A DNA stretch of 64,000 bases, taken from NCBI GenBank assembly GCA_018242425.1, contig JAFEBX010000016.1:62001-126000 (forward strand), in the 5' to 3' direction. Shown here in pieces: positions 53,628 through 62,029 of the stretch. Source of the DNA: Pseudomonadota bacterium (lineage in GTDB: Bacteria; Pseudomonadota; Gammaproteobacteria; Xanthomonadales; Xanthomonadaceae). The notes beneath the pieces were generated by a model. The model searched no databases. It worked only from the letters and a program-made list of their open reading frames with translations, and was not told where the DNA came from. The translations under genes were made by a program, and so were the position numbers. The first letter of the stretch is position 1. Every line of letters begins with the position of its first letter.

Positions 53628-53656
53628 ATGCTAGGCCAGGCGATATAACCAAACAA
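53628..53656 (-). promoter_or_regulatory. Possible sigma-70 promoter of cysK
   Basis: On the minus strand TTGTTT (complement of 53651-53656) and TAGCAT (complement of 53628-53633) are separated by 17 bases and lie just upstream of the cysK ATG. Both hexamers are fair matches; no CysB site was sought in detail. Confidence 0.4.
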
Positions 53657-53714
53657 CATGAGGCGCAGAACCAGTCGTCATGTCCTTATGCGATGGCGTG
53701 ATGACGCCTGCCAG

Positions 53715-54314
53715 TCAGTCGCCGATCCAGCCGTCCAGCAGGTCGCGGAAGTCGTCGGCATGGTCTTCCTCCATCGCCAGGATGCCCTCGAGCATGCGCT
53801 TGGTCGTGGTGTCGCGATCGCCGATCCAGTTGATCAATTCGCGGTAGCTGTCGATCGCGATGCGCTCGGCGATCAGGTTTTCCCTGACCATGTCGCGCAG
53901 GTTGCCGCCCTCCTTGTATTCGGCGTGGGAGCGCTGCGCCAGCGTCGCCGGATCAAGGTCGGGATCACCGCCCAGCTGGACTATGCGCTGCGCGATCAGG
54001 TCGGCGTGCGCCTGCTCCTCCTTGGCGTGCTGGAGGAATTCCTGCCTCACCGATTCCGCCAGCACTCCCGTCGCCGAAAAGTAGTGGCGCGAGTAGCGCA
54101 ACACGCAGACCCATTCCGTTGCCAGGGCGTCGTTGAGGCGACGGATCAGTTGCTTGCGGTCGATGGTGTAGGTCGCAGTGATCGGGCCTTTGTCCAAACC
54201 CTTGCGCGCGCGTTCGCGCAGGATTTTGACATCGGTGAATCCGTTGTTGTCGATGGCTGATTGCGTGATGGCGTTGCTGCTCTTGCGTGCGACGGTCTTC
54301 GTTGCGGTTGCCAT
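53715..54314 (-). CDS. Bacterioferritin/ferritin-like diiron protein
   Basis: A 199-residue four-helix ferritin-superfamily protein. The diiron ligands are visible as Glu67, Glu100/His103 (KEEQAHADL), Glu150 and Glu182/His185 (EEDHADDF), the pattern of a ferroxidase centre. The N-terminal 45 residues are basic and poorly conserved, beyond a standard bacterioferritin, and could affect DNA or partner binding. It is four bases downstream of the peroxiredoxin gene, so the two probably share a transcript for peroxide and iron stress. Whether it stores iron as a 24-mer is not certain. Confidence 0.83.
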   Translation of the reverse strand: MATATKTVARKSSNAITQSAIDNNGFTDVKILRERARKGLDKGPITATYTIDRKQLIRRLNDALATEWVCVLRYSRHYFSATGVLAESVRQEFLQHAKEEQAHADLIAQRIVQLGGDPDLDPATLAQRSHAEYKEGGNLRDMVRENLIAERIAIDSYRELINWIGDRDTTTKRMLEGILAMEEDHADDFRDLLDGWIGD

Positions 54315-54318
54315 GTCG

Positions 54319-54825
54319 TTACTCCGTGGGATTGGGCGAAAGGGCATCGATGGTCTGCAGCATCGATTCGGCGCTGGAGACGCGGAACTCGCCCGGAGCC
54401 TCGACTTCGACGGCGCGGGCAACACCGTTCTCCGCGTAGAGGGCGAAACGCTTGCCGCGCAGGCCCATGCCGAACGGGCTGGCATCCATCTCCAGGCCCA
54501 GCGCCTTGGTGAAGGCGCCATTGCCGTCGGCGAGCATCAGCAATCCGTCCGGGACATGTTGCGATTCTCCCCATGCCTGCATCACGAAGGCGTCGTTGAC
54601 CGACAGGCAATAGACATCGATGCCGCGTTTGGCGAAATCGCCGTGGTGCTGCACGTAGCCGGGCAGGTGGCGTTCCGAGCAGGTCGGCGTGAAGGCACCG
54701 GGGACGCTGAACAGCACCACGCGCTTGCCGGAAAACAAGTTCGCGGTGTCGCTGGCCTGTGCGCCTTGTGCGCCGGCGACCTGCAACGTCATGGACGGGA
54801 TGGAATCGCCGGGCTGGATGCTCAT
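54319..54825 (-). CDS. Peroxiredoxin (Prx5/AhpE-like, thiol peroxidase)
   Basis: A 168-residue peroxiredoxin. The peroxidatic cysteine is Cys49 in VPGAFTPTCS, the motif of the Prx5 group. I see no obvious resolving cysteine in the remaining sequence, which would suggest a 1-Cys mechanism or an external thiol. The start MSIQPGDSIPSM is the usual family start. Four bases separate it from the ferritin-like gene downstream, and the DnaJ-like gene is divergent. Together peroxide removal and iron sequestration form a plausible oxidative-stress unit. Confidence 0.86.
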   Translation of the reverse strand: MSIQPGDSIPSMTLQVAGAQGAQASDTANLFSGKRVVLFSVPGAFTPTCSERHLPGYVQHHGDFAKRGIDVYCLSVNDAFVMQAWGESQHVPDGLLMLADGNGAFTKALGLEMDASPFGMGLRGKRFALYAENGVARAVEVEAPGEFRVSSAESMLQTIDALSPNPTE

Positions 54826-54828
54826 GGA

Positions 54829-54859
54829 TTGACCTGCGGGAAAACCGGCAGGGTAGACT
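54829..54859 (+). promoter_or_regulatory. Possible sigma-70 promoter of dnaJ-like gene
   Basis: TTGACC (54829-54834) is a near-perfect -35. TAGACT (54854-54859) follows after 19 bases, longer than ideal, so the -10 choice is uncertain. The element overlaps the beginning of the divergent peroxiredoxin gene, and a strong GGAGGA ribosome site lies downstream at 54904-54909. Confidence 0.35.
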
Positions 54860-54913
54860 TGATGCCGGAAAAATCGCGTTAAGGGGGCCGTGGGCCGCCC
54901 GTCCGGAGGATCG

Positions 54914-55792
54914 ATGCAGTTCAAGGATTATTACGAGATTCTCGGTGTCGAACCCAATGCCGGCGAATCGGAAATCAAGTCGGCGTACCGGCGGCTGGCG
55001 CGCAAATACCATCCGGATGTGAGCAAGGAAGCGGACGCCGAGGAGAAGTTCAAGTCGGTCAACGAAGCCTACGAGGCACTGCGCGATCCGCAGAAGCGCG
55101 CGGCCTACGATCAGTTGCGTTCGCGTGGTTATCGTCCGGGTGATGATGTGCAGCCGCCGGGTGCGGGCGGAGGTTTCCATGGCTCACCGGGAGATTTCGA
55201 TTTCGAGGAAATCTTCGCCGGTGGCGGCGGTGCGGGTGGCGGTGGTTTCAGCGATTTCTTCGAGCAGATGTTCGGCCGCGGTCGCGGCGGTCGTCCCGGC
55301 GGTCGCCAGCAGCAGGCTGGCCCGACCCGCGCGCGTTTCAGCGTGCCGCTGGAAGCCGTCTATCGCGGCGACAGCGTGCGCATCGGCTTGAACGGCAAGT
55401 CGCTCGACGTGCGCATTCCCAAGGGCATTCGTCCCGGCCAGATGATCCGTCTCGCCGGTCAGGGCGGCAACGGCGGCGACCTGTTGCTGGAAATCGAGTA
55501 CGCGGCGCATCCCGATTTCGAAGTCGATGGCCGCAACATCCTCCACGTGCTGGAGGTGATGCCGTGGCAGGCAGCGCTTGGCGCGGTGATGAGCGTTCCG
55601 ACGCTGGGTGGCGCGGTGGATTTGAAGATCCCGGCGGGGTCGGATGCTGGCAAGAAATTGCGGCTGCGTGGCCGCGGATTGCCCGGACAGACACCGGGCG
55701 ATCAGATCGTCGAGCTGGAAATCATGGCGCCGGTTCCGCAGACGCCGGCGCAACGCGCAGCCTACGAGGGACTGCGCGACGCGTTCGGTTGA
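54914..55792 (+). CDS. cbpA: DnaJ-class chaperone, CbpA-like
   Basis: A type II Hsp40 that hands clients to DnaK. The J domain has HPD at 33-35 (KYHPDVSKE). A Gly/Phe-rich region (about 78-135) follows, with no cysteine zinc-finger domain. The two C-terminal barrel domains extend to 292 residues, ending with ILHVLEVMPWQAALG and the typical RGRGLPGQTPGDQ. This is the CbpA architecture. The ATG at 54914 has GGAGGA five bases upstream. The stop codon is immediately adjacent to the end of the convergent regulator gene. Confidence 0.92.
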   Translation: MQFKDYYEILGVEPNAGESEIKSAYRRLARKYHPDVSKEADAEEKFKSVNEAYEALRDPQKRAAYDQLRSRGYRPGDDVQPPGAGGGFHGSPGDFDFEEIFAGGGGAGGGGFSDFFEQMFGRGRGGRPGGRQQQAGPTRARFSVPLEAVYRGDSVRIGLNGKSLDVRIPKGIRPGQMIRLAGQGGNGGDLLLEIEYAAHPDFEVDGRNILHVLEVMPWQAALGAVMSVPTLGGAVDLKIPAGSDAGKKLRLRGRGLPGQTPGDQIVELEIMAPVPQTPAQRAAYEGLRDAFG

Positions 55793-56164
55793 TCAGGCTG
55801 CGCTCGGCAGCAACTCCGTCACCACTTCGGCCAATTCCTTCTCGCTGAAGGGCTTGGTGATGTAGGCGCGCGCGCCCTGACGCATGCCCCACATGCGATC
55901 GGTGTCCTGGTCCTTGGTGGTCACCAGTACCACCGGGATGTGCTTGGTGGTTTCTTCGCGGGTGATCGAACGCGTGGCCTGGAAACCGTTGAGGTTCGGC
56001 ATCACCACGTCCATCAGGATCAGGTCGGGCTGCAGGCTCTTGGCCAGCTCGACGCCGGCGGCGCCGTCTTCGGCAGTACTGCACTGGTGACCGAGTTTTT
56101 CGACCACGCGACGAAGTCCCAGCAGCTGGGAAGGCGAATCGTCGACAACGAGGATATGGGCCAT
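55793..56164 (-). CDS. pilH: PilH-like response regulator
   Basis: A stand-alone receiver domain of 123 residues. Asp52 in LILMDVVMP is the phosphoacceptor, with the acidic pair Asp8-Asp9 and Lys in ITKPF near residue 104. The sequence VVMPNLNGFQATRSITRE and the VTTKDQDTDRMWGMRQGARAY stretch are close to Pseudomonas PilH, the twitching-motility regulator of the Pil-Chp pathway. PilG, PilI and ChpA are not in the window, so the symbol rests on sequence resemblance. The start at 56164 gives the usual MAHILVVDDS. The 46-base gap before it holds no obvious promoter I can support. Confidence 0.8.
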   Translation of the reverse strand: MAHILVVDDSPSQLLGLRRVVEKLGHQCSTAEDGAAGVELAKSLQPDLILMDVVMPNLNGFQATRSITREETTKHIPVVLVTTKDQDTDRMWGMRQGARAYITKPFSEKELAEVVTELLPSAA

Positions 56165-56210
56165 TGGTGTTCTCTAGTTCCCCCTAGGATTGCAGCGATT
56201 TTACACAGCT

Positions 56211-57215
56211 TCAGGCGTTTTCCGGAAACGCCACCAGCGTGCGCCCGAGCGATCCGCCGGCCAGCATGCGGGCGAAAATCGCCGGCAAACCCTGCAAATC
56301 CACGGTCGCCGTGCAGATCGCCTGGAGATCGGCGGGTTTCCAGTCGCTGGCGAGGTGTTGCCAGATGGCGTCACGGATGTTGCGTTCTGTGCCCGCTGAC
56401 GCAATTCCGAGCAGGGAGACCCCGCGAATGATGAACGGCATCACGGTTGTCGGCAGCTCCGGGCTGGCGGCCAGTCCGGCGGTGGCGACATTGCCATAGG
56501 GCGCGGTTTGCGCCAGCAGGCTGTTCAGCATCGGTCCGCCGACGTTGTCGAGGCCGCCGCCGAAGCGCACCGATTCCATCGGGCGGGTGGTGGCGACCGC
56601 GTCGCGGCCGAGCACGTCGCTGGCGCCGAGCGCACGCAGGTAGTCGCCGTGTTCCGGCTTGCCACTGATGGCATGGACCTCGAAACCGGCACGCTTGAAG
56701 ATCGCGATCGCAAGCGAACCGACGCCGCCGGTGGCGCCGGTCACGGCCAGCGGGCCGAGTCCGGGATGCTGGCGGTTGTCGAGCATCCGGTACAACGCCA
56801 ACGCGGCGGTGAAGCCGGCGGTACCGAGGATCATCGCTTCGCGCAGGCTGAGTCCATTCGGCAACGGAACCACCCAGCGCGATTCCAGTCGCGCATATTC
56901 CGAGTAGCCGCCATCCCGGGTTTCCGACAGGCCGCAACCGGTGACGAGGACGGCATCGCCCTCCCTGAATTCCGGATCGCTCGATTGCACGACATGGCCG
57001 GCGACGTCGATGCCGCCGTTGAGCGGGAATTGCCGCAGGATCTTGCCCTGTCCGGTGCCGGCCAATGCATCCTTGAAGTTGACCGAGGAGTACGCGGTAC
57101 GGATCACCACTTCGCCGGGCGACAGGGCAGCGAGCGCGATGCGTTCGACGCCGCTGCGATACCCCTGCGCGTCGTTATGGATGCGGAAGGCGTTGAACCC
57201 GGCGGGGATACTCAT
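56211..57215 (-). CDS. Medium-chain dehydrogenase/reductase, AcuI/YhdH-like acryloyl-CoA reductase
   Basis: A zinc-independent NADPH-dependent quinone-oxidoreductase-like protein of 334 residues. The Rossmann motif VTGATGGVGSLAIA begins near residue 158, and SSVNFKDALAGTGQGKILRQFP matches the AcuI/YhdH group, which reduces acryloyl-CoA to propionyl-CoA and so removes a toxic intermediate. The substrate is inferred from family likeness. The start ATG at 57215 overlaps the LOG stop (ATGA), making it the last of four coupled genes. Confidence 0.82.
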   Translation of the reverse strand: MSIPAGFNAFRIHNDAQGYRSGVERIALAALSPGEVVIRTAYSSVNFKDALAGTGQGKILRQFPLNGGIDVAGHVVQSSDPEFREGDAVLVTGCGLSETRDGGYSEYARLESRWVVPLPNGLSLREAMILGTAGFTAALALYRMLDNRQHPGLGPLAVTGATGGVGSLAIAIFKRAGFEVHAISGKPEHGDYLRALGASDVLGRDAVATTRPMESVRFGGGLDNVGGPMLNSLLAQTAPYGNVATAGLAASPELPTTVMPFIIRGVSLLGIASAGTERNIRDAIWQHLASDWKPADLQAICTATVDLQGLPAIFARMLAGGSLGRTLVAFPENA

Positions 57216-57820
57216 GTTTCTGCCACCGAACGCAATTGGCTGCGGCGTTTCTCGTCCATCCACTTGTCGGCTTGCGCCGGCCGGTAATCGCGCATCCACG
57301 CGAACAAGGCATCGATGTCCTCGCCATGCCAGAGATCCTGGCGCTGTTCCGGGTGGACGAAGCGTTCGCCGACCATGTGGTCGAGCATCGCCATCAATGG
57401 TTGCCAGAAACCGGCGACATCGAGGAAAGCGCAGGGCTTGTGGCCGAGGCCGAGCTGGCGCCAGGTCAGCATCTCGAACATTTCGTCGAGCGTGCCGAAG
57501 CCGCCGGGCAGGGCGACGAAGGCATCGGAGAGTTCGAACATGCGCGCCTTGCGCTCGTGCATCGAGCCCACCACTTCCAGTCGCGTCAGGCCGCGATGGC
57601 CGACTTCCCATTCCATCAACTGGTGGGGGATCACGCCGGTGACTTCGCCGCCAGCCGCGAGCACGGCATCGGCGACGATGCCCATCAGGCCGACATTGCC
57701 GCCGCCATAGACCAGTTGCGCGCCTTCGCCGGCGATGCGGGCGCCAAGCGCGCGTGCGGCTTCGGCATAACGGGGATCGGAACCGGCATTGGAGCCGCAG
57801 TAGACGCAAATCGATTTCAT
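57212..57820 (-). CDS. LOG family protein (cytokinin riboside 5'-monophosphate phosphoribohydrolase type)
   Basis: A 202-residue LOG-family protein. The conserved PGGFGTLDE motif is at 105-113 and the GGGNVGLMG phosphate-binding loop at 39-47; Arg90/Lys91 in MHERKARMFE complete the active-site pattern. Such enzymes cleave purine or pyrimidine 5'-monophosphates at the N-glycosidic bond; in bacteria many act on AMP or CMP and not necessarily on cytokinins. Its role here is unclear. It overlaps acuI-like downstream (ATGA) and the CaCA gene upstream (ATGA), so the four genes are translated as a chain. Confidence 0.84.
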   Translation of the reverse strand: MKSICVYCGSNAGSDPRYAEAARALGARIAGEGAQLVYGGGNVGLMGIVADAVLAAGGEVTGVIPHQLMEWEVGHRGLTRLEVVGSMHERKARMFELSDAFVALPGGFGTLDEMFEMLTWRQLGLGHKPCAFLDVAGFWQPLMAMLDHMVGERFVHPEQRQDLWHGEDIDALFAWMRDYRPAQADKWMDEKRRSQLRSVAET

Positions 57821-58905
57821 GGCACGAAACTTAAGAAGAGATAGGCTGCGAACAGCACGAGGTGGACGATGCCGGGCAGGACATTGGTGCGCCCGGTGCG
57901 CAGGCTGATCGAAGTGATGAACAGCGTGATCACCAGCAACGCCATCGACATCGGCGCGAGGCCGAGCGACAGCGACCAACCCTGCGTCAGGCTGACGATG
58001 ATCACCGCCGGAATGGTCAGGCCGATGGTGGCGATCGCCGAACCGATGGCGAGGTTGAGGCTGGTCTGCAGGCGGTTGCCCAGGGCGGCACGCACGGCGG
58101 CGACGCTTTCCGGAAGCAACACGATGGCGGCGATCAGGATGCCGACGGTCCCGGCCGGCGCGCCGGCGCGGTCGAGCATCGCTTCGATGGTCGGCGACAC
58201 GGCCTTCGCGCCCAGCACCACGGCAACGAGTGCAATCACCAGCAGCGCGCTGCTGGCCAAGGTGTCGCGATTTGAGGGAGGATCGGCATGCCCGTCGCCG
58301 TCCGCATCCGTCTGGCCATTGTCTACGGGCAGGAAGTAATCGCGATGGCGCACCGTCTGGAAAAAGGTGAACGCACCGAACAGCACCAGCGTGGCGATGG
58401 CGATGAACAGCATCTGCTTCTGGTTGTAGGCCGGCCCCGGCGTGATGGTGTAGTTGGGCAGGATCAGGGTGAAGGCGAGGATCGCGACCAACGTCCCGAG
58501 CGCGGCGTTGATGCCATCGAGCTTGAACTGCTGGACGTGATGGCGACGGCCGCCGGCGAGCAAGCTGATGCCGACGAGGCCGCTGAGCAGGATCATCACG
58601 CCTGCGAATACGGTGTCGCGCGGCAGGGTCGCGGCGTCCGGATTGCCCGACACCATCATCGAGATGATCAACGCGCATTCGATGACCGTCACCGCCAGCG
58701 CCAGCACCAGCGTTCCGAACGGTTCGCCGACGCGATGCGCGATCACTTCGGCGTGGTGGACGGCGGCAATCACGCTCGCGACCACCACTGCGCCCAGCAG
58801 CAGTCCGCTGCCGGGGATCCCCGGTGCGCTCTTGGCGATCAGCAGCGCGGCTGCGGCGATGAACGGCAGCAGGATCGCCCACAACGGATTGTGCTTGGAA
58901 GTCAT
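57817..58905 (-). CDS. Calcium/proton antiporter, CaCA family (ChaA-like), with Ca2+-loop motif
   Basis: A 362-residue membrane protein with about 11 helices. The two alpha repeats are recognisable: GEPFGTLVLALAVTVIECAL (about 60-79, Glu76) and LLPESVAAVRAALGNRLQTS (about 263-282, Glu266), which give the acidic residues for Ca2+ transport; ChaA-like members exchange Ca2+ or Na+/K+ for H+. The central loop contains DADGDGHAD (200-208), which looks like an EF-hand or dockerin-like Ca2+-binding loop and is uncommon in this family as I know it. The ATG at 58905 overlaps the DUF3147 stop. It could respond to Ca2+ by direct sensing. Confidence 0.83.
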   Translation of the reverse strand: MTSKHNPLWAILLPFIAAAALLIAKSAPGIPGSGLLLGAVVVASVIAAVHHAEVIAHRVGEPFGTLVLALAVTVIECALIISMMVSGNPDAATLPRDTVFAGVMILLSGLVGISLLAGGRRHHVQQFKLDGINAALGTLVAILAFTLILPNYTITPGPAYNQKQMLFIAIATLVLFGAFTFFQTVRHRDYFLPVDNGQTDADGDGHADPPSNRDTLASSALLVIALVAVVLGAKAVSPTIEAMLDRAGAPAGTVGILIAAIVLLPESVAAVRAALGNRLQTSLNLAIGSAIATIGLTIPAVIIVSLTQGWSLSLGLAPMSMALLVITLFITSISLRTGRTNVLPGIVHLVLFAAYLFLSFVP

Positions 58906-59255
58906 GGGGCCATCATGCGCGAACGCAGCAGCAGTTGCACGATCGCGACACCGCCGGCGCCAGCCAGTCCGGCACAGGTGAAACACAGCCACATCGGCCA
59001 GCCGATACGCGCGGTGATTGCAAGGGCGGGGAAGAACAGCAGGCCACCGAGCACGAACCAGAAGATGTCCATGCCCATGGTGGCGACGCGTGCGGGATCG
59101 CCGGTATCGCGATAGAGCCAGACCAGCACCAGCAGCGACGTCAACGGCAACGACGCCACGAGCGCGCCGAGCACGCCGTGCTTCTTCGAGAGTTCCGATG
59201 CCACCATCACCGTGATGACGGTGATGGCGAGCTTGATCAGCAGTTGCAGGTTCAT
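58902..59255 (-). CDS. DUF3147 family membrane protein
   Basis: A 117-residue small membrane protein with four likely helices (about 5-22, 26-44, 62-82 and 88-110), and a family-typical VMVASELSKKHGVLGALVASLPLTS stretch spread over residues 17-41. DUF3147 has no assigned function. The ATGA overlap with the CaCA antiporter gene downstream suggests that the two work together or share expression; it is the first gene of the four-gene chain. lpdA ends 22 bases upstream on the same strand, so the chain could continue from the 2-oxoglutarate dehydrogenase genes. Confidence 0.75.
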   Translation of the reverse strand: MNLQLLIKLAITVITVMVASELSKKHGVLGALVASLPLTSLLVLVWLYRDTGDPARVATMGMDIFWFVLGGLLFFPALAITARIGWPMWLCFTCAGLAGAGGVAIVQLLLRSRMMAP

Positions 59256-59277
59256 GTCGGCTGAACCTGCACGTGCA

Positions 59278-60708
59278 TCAGTTGGCCTTGTGGATGGCGC
59301 GCTTGTCGACCGCCATGGCGGCGTCGTGCACCGCTTCCGACAGCGATGGATGGGCGTGGCAGATGCGCGCGAGGTCGTCGGCGCTGCCGTTGAACTCCAT
59401 CGAGATCACGCCTTCGTGCACCAGCTCGGACACGTTCGGCCCGATCAGATGCATGCCGAGGATGCGATCGGTCTCGGCATCGGCGAGGACTTTCACGAAG
59501 CCGATCGGTTCGGCCATCGCCACCGCGCGACCGACCGCCGCGAACGGGAAGCTGCCGGCCTTGTAGGCGATGCCGTCGGCCTTGAGCTGTTCCTCGGTCT
59601 TGCCGACCCAGGCGATTTCCGGCTCGGTGTAGATCACGTTCGGGATCGTGTCGTAGTTGACGTGGCCGGGCAGGCCGGCGATCAGTTCGGCGACTTCGAT
59701 GCCTTCCTCGAAACCTTTGTGCGCCAGCATCGGGCCGCGCACGCAGTCACCGATCGCCCATACGCCGTCAACGCCGGTGTGGCAGTGGTCGTCGACTTCG
59801 ATCATGCCGCGCGCATCGAGCTTGACGCCGGTGCCGTCGGCCACCAGGCCCTTGGTGGCGGCGCGACGGCCGACGCAAACCAGCAGCTTGTCCACCACCA
59901 TTTCCTGGTCGGACTTGCCATCGTTGAAGGTGACGTGCACGCCGTCGGGCTTGACCTCGGTCTTCGAGACCTTGGTGCCGAGGCGGATGTCGAGGCCCTG
60001 CTTCTTGAATTCGCGTGCGCCGACCTTGGCCACTTCCTTGTCGGCGGCGGCGAGGAAGTCGGGCAGCGCTTCGAAGATGGTGACCTTGGCGCCGAGGCGG
60101 TTCCACACGCTGCCGAGTTCGAGGCCGATCACGCCGGCGCCGATCACGCCCAGCGTCTTCGGTACTTCGGTGAAATCGAGCGCGCCGACGTTGTCGACGA
60201 TGTTCTTGCCGTCGAACTTGGCGAACGGCAGTTCGATCGAATCGGAACCCGCGGCGAGGATGACGTTGGTGCCCTTGAGCTCGACGGTGCTGCCGTCGTG
60301 CAGCTTCACCGTGACGACGTTGCCCGGCTGCAACTGGCCGAAGCCGTAGAACGGCGTGACCTTGTTGGCCTTGAACAGGGCCGCGATGCCGCCGGTGAAC
60401 TGCTTCACGATCTTGTCCTTGCGGCCGATCATGGTGGCGACGTCGATCTTCTGGTCGGCGAAGCTGATGCCGTGCTCGCCGAAGATATGCGACATGTTCC
60501 AGAACTGACGGCTGGAATCGAGCAGCGCCTTCGACGGGATGCAACCCACGCGCAGGCAGGTGCCGCCGAGCGCAGGCTGGCCGTCCTTGCCGAGTGCGGC
60601 ATCGACGCAGGCGGTCTTGAGGCCGAGTTGCGCGGCGCGGATCGCGGCGTGGTAGCCGGCGGGGCCGCCGCCGATCACGACGACATCGAATTGCTGTTGT
60701 TCGGACAT
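59278..60708 (-). CDS. lpdA: Dihydrolipoyl dehydrogenase (E3)
   Basis: A flavoprotein that reoxidises dihydrolipoamide in 2-oxoglutarate dehydrogenase and related complexes. FAD-binding GGGPAGYHAA begins near residue 13, the redox disulfide Cys51/Cys56 lies in GGTCLRVGCIPSKALL, and the C-terminal His-Glu pair is in HAHPSLSEAVHDA. At 476 residues it is normal. It is downstream of sucB, with a hairpin in the 62-base gap, consistent with the order sucA-sucB-lpdA of a single operon read on the minus strand. It probably also serves other complexes. Confidence 0.95.
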   Translation of the reverse strand: MSEQQQFDVVVIGGGPAGYHAAIRAAQLGLKTACVDAALGKDGQPALGGTCLRVGCIPSKALLDSSRQFWNMSHIFGEHGISFADQKIDVATMIGRKDKIVKQFTGGIAALFKANKVTPFYGFGQLQPGNVVTVKLHDGSTVELKGTNVILAAGSDSIELPFAKFDGKNIVDNVGALDFTEVPKTLGVIGAGVIGLELGSVWNRLGAKVTIFEALPDFLAAADKEVAKVGAREFKKQGLDIRLGTKVSKTEVKPDGVHVTFNDGKSDQEMVVDKLLVCVGRRAATKGLVADGTGVKLDARGMIEVDDHCHTGVDGVWAIGDCVRGPMLAHKGFEEGIEVAELIAGLPGHVNYDTIPNVIYTEPEIAWVGKTEEQLKADGIAYKAGSFPFAAVGRAVAMAEPIGFVKVLADAETDRILGMHLIGPNVSELVHEGVISMEFNGSADDLARICHAHPSLSEAVHDAAMAVDKRAIHKAN

Positions 60709-60742
60709 TGCGGGATTTCCTTTGCGAAACGCTACAAGCAGC

Positions 60743-60764
60743 GCGCCCCGCGGGAGCGGGGCGC
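60743..60764 (-). other. GC-rich hairpin between sucB and lpdA
   Basis: GCGCCCCGC (60743-60751) and GCGGGGCGC (60756-60764) form a perfect 9-bp stem with a four-base loop. No T-run follows on the minus strand, so it is probably not a full terminator; it could slow transcription or protect the upstream mRNA. Confidence 0.5.
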
Positions 60765-60770
60765 AATGGA

Positions 60771-61979
60771 TTACATGCCGAGCAGCATGCGGCTGGGATT
60801 CTCGAGCTGGTTCTTGATGTCGACCAGGAACAGCACCGCGTCCTTGCCGTCGATGATGCGGTGGTCGTAGCTGATCGCGATGTACATCATCGGCGCGGCG
60901 ACGACCTGGCCGTTCTCGACGATCGCGCGTTCCTTGATCGCGTGCATGCCGAGGATCGCGGACTGCGGCGGATTGACGATCGGCGTCGACATCAGCGAAC
61001 CGAAAGTGCCGCCGTTGGTGATGGTGAAGGTGCCGCCCTGGAGGTCTTCCAGCTTCAGGCCGCCTTCGCGCGCCGCCTTGGCGTAAGCGGCGATCGCCTT
61101 CTCGATGTCGGCGAAGCCCATGCGCTCGACGTTGCGCAGCACCGGCGTGACCAGGCCCTTGTCGGTGCTGACCGCCACCGAGATGTCGGAATAGCCGTGA
61201 TAGATGATGTCATTGCCATCGACCGACGCATTGACCACCGGATACTTCTGCAACGCGTTGGCGGCGGCCTTGGCGAAGAAGCTCATGAAGCCGAGCTTGA
61301 TGCCGTAGGTCTTCACGAAATCGTCCTGCAGCTCCTGGCGCATCGCCATGACCTTGCTCAGGTTGACTTCGTTGAACGAGGTTAGCATCGCGATCGAATT
61401 CTTCGACTGCATCAGGCGTTCGGCGATGCGGGCGCGCATGCGCGTCATCGGCACGCGTTCTTCCGGACGCGCACCACCGCTGATGCCGGGCGTCTTGCCG
61501 CTGGCGTAGTTGATCAGGTCTTCCTTGGTCACCGCGCCGTGACGGCCGGTACCGGCGACGTCGGCGGGATTGATGCCCTTGGTTTCGGCGGTGAAGCGCG
61601 CGCCCGGCGGCAGCTGCGTGGCGTTGCCGGAAGCGGCAGGCGCAGCCACGGGCGCCGCGGCCGCAGGTGCCGGGGCGGCTGCAGCAGGCGCCGCAGGTGC
61701 AGCGGCGGCAGCCGGGGCAGGAGCCGGCGCTGCGGCAACCGCGCCTTCCTCGACGATCGCGATCACCTGCTGGCTGGTGACGGTCGCGCCTTCGGAGAAC
61801 TTGAGTTCCTTGACCACGCCATCGACCGGCGACGGTACTTCAAGCACCACCTTGTCGGTTTCCAGGTCGACCAGGTTCTCGTCGCGACGCACGCTGTCGC
61901 CGACCTTCTTGTGCCAGCTGGCGATGGTGGCGTCGGAGACGGATTCGGGAAGAACCGGGACTTTGATTTCGGTGGCCAT
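60771..61979 (-). CDS. sucB: 2-oxoglutarate dehydrogenase E2 (dihydrolipoyllysine succinyltransferase)
   Basis: The core of the 2-oxoglutarate dehydrogenase complex, transferring succinyl from lipoyl to CoA. One lipoyl domain has Lys43 in [11 protein letters not shown]. An unusually long Ala/Pro/Gly linker (about 78-122) precedes the peripheral-subunit-binding domain (about 125-165), and the catalytic domain ends with [13 protein letters not shown], which holds the active-site histidine. The length of 402 residues is normal. It is followed by lpdA after 62 bases, and sucA precedes it by 50 bases, so all three are likely one operon. Confidence 0.95.
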   Translation of the reverse strand: MATEIKVPVLPESVSDATIASWHKKVGDSVRRDENLVDLETDKVVLEVPSPVDGVVKELKFSEGATVTSQQVIAIVEEGAVAAAPAPAPAAAAAPAAPAAAAPAPAAAAPVAAPAASGNATQLPPGARFTAETKGINPADVAGTGRHGAVTKEDLINYASGKTPGISGGARPEERVPMTRMRARIAERLMQSKNSIAMLTSFNEVNLSKVMAMRQELQDDFVKTYGIKLGFMSFFAKAAANALQKYPVVNASVDGNDIIYHGYSDISVAVSTDKGLVTPVLRNVERMGFADIEKAIAAYAKAAREGGLKLEDLQGGTFTITNGGTFGSLMSTPIVNPPQSAILGMHAIKERAIVENGQVVAAPMMYIAISYDHRIIDGKDAVLFLVDIKNQLENPSRMLLGM

Positions 61980-62029
61980 GTCGGGTGTCCGATGAAGATG
62001 TGGATGCGTGAAAGAAGGGGGGTGCGACG

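Noticed and set aside
53695..53708. Hairpin GGCGT-GATG-ACGCC between cysK and the ferritin-like gene
   Set aside because: The stem has only five base pairs, and no T-run follows on either strand.
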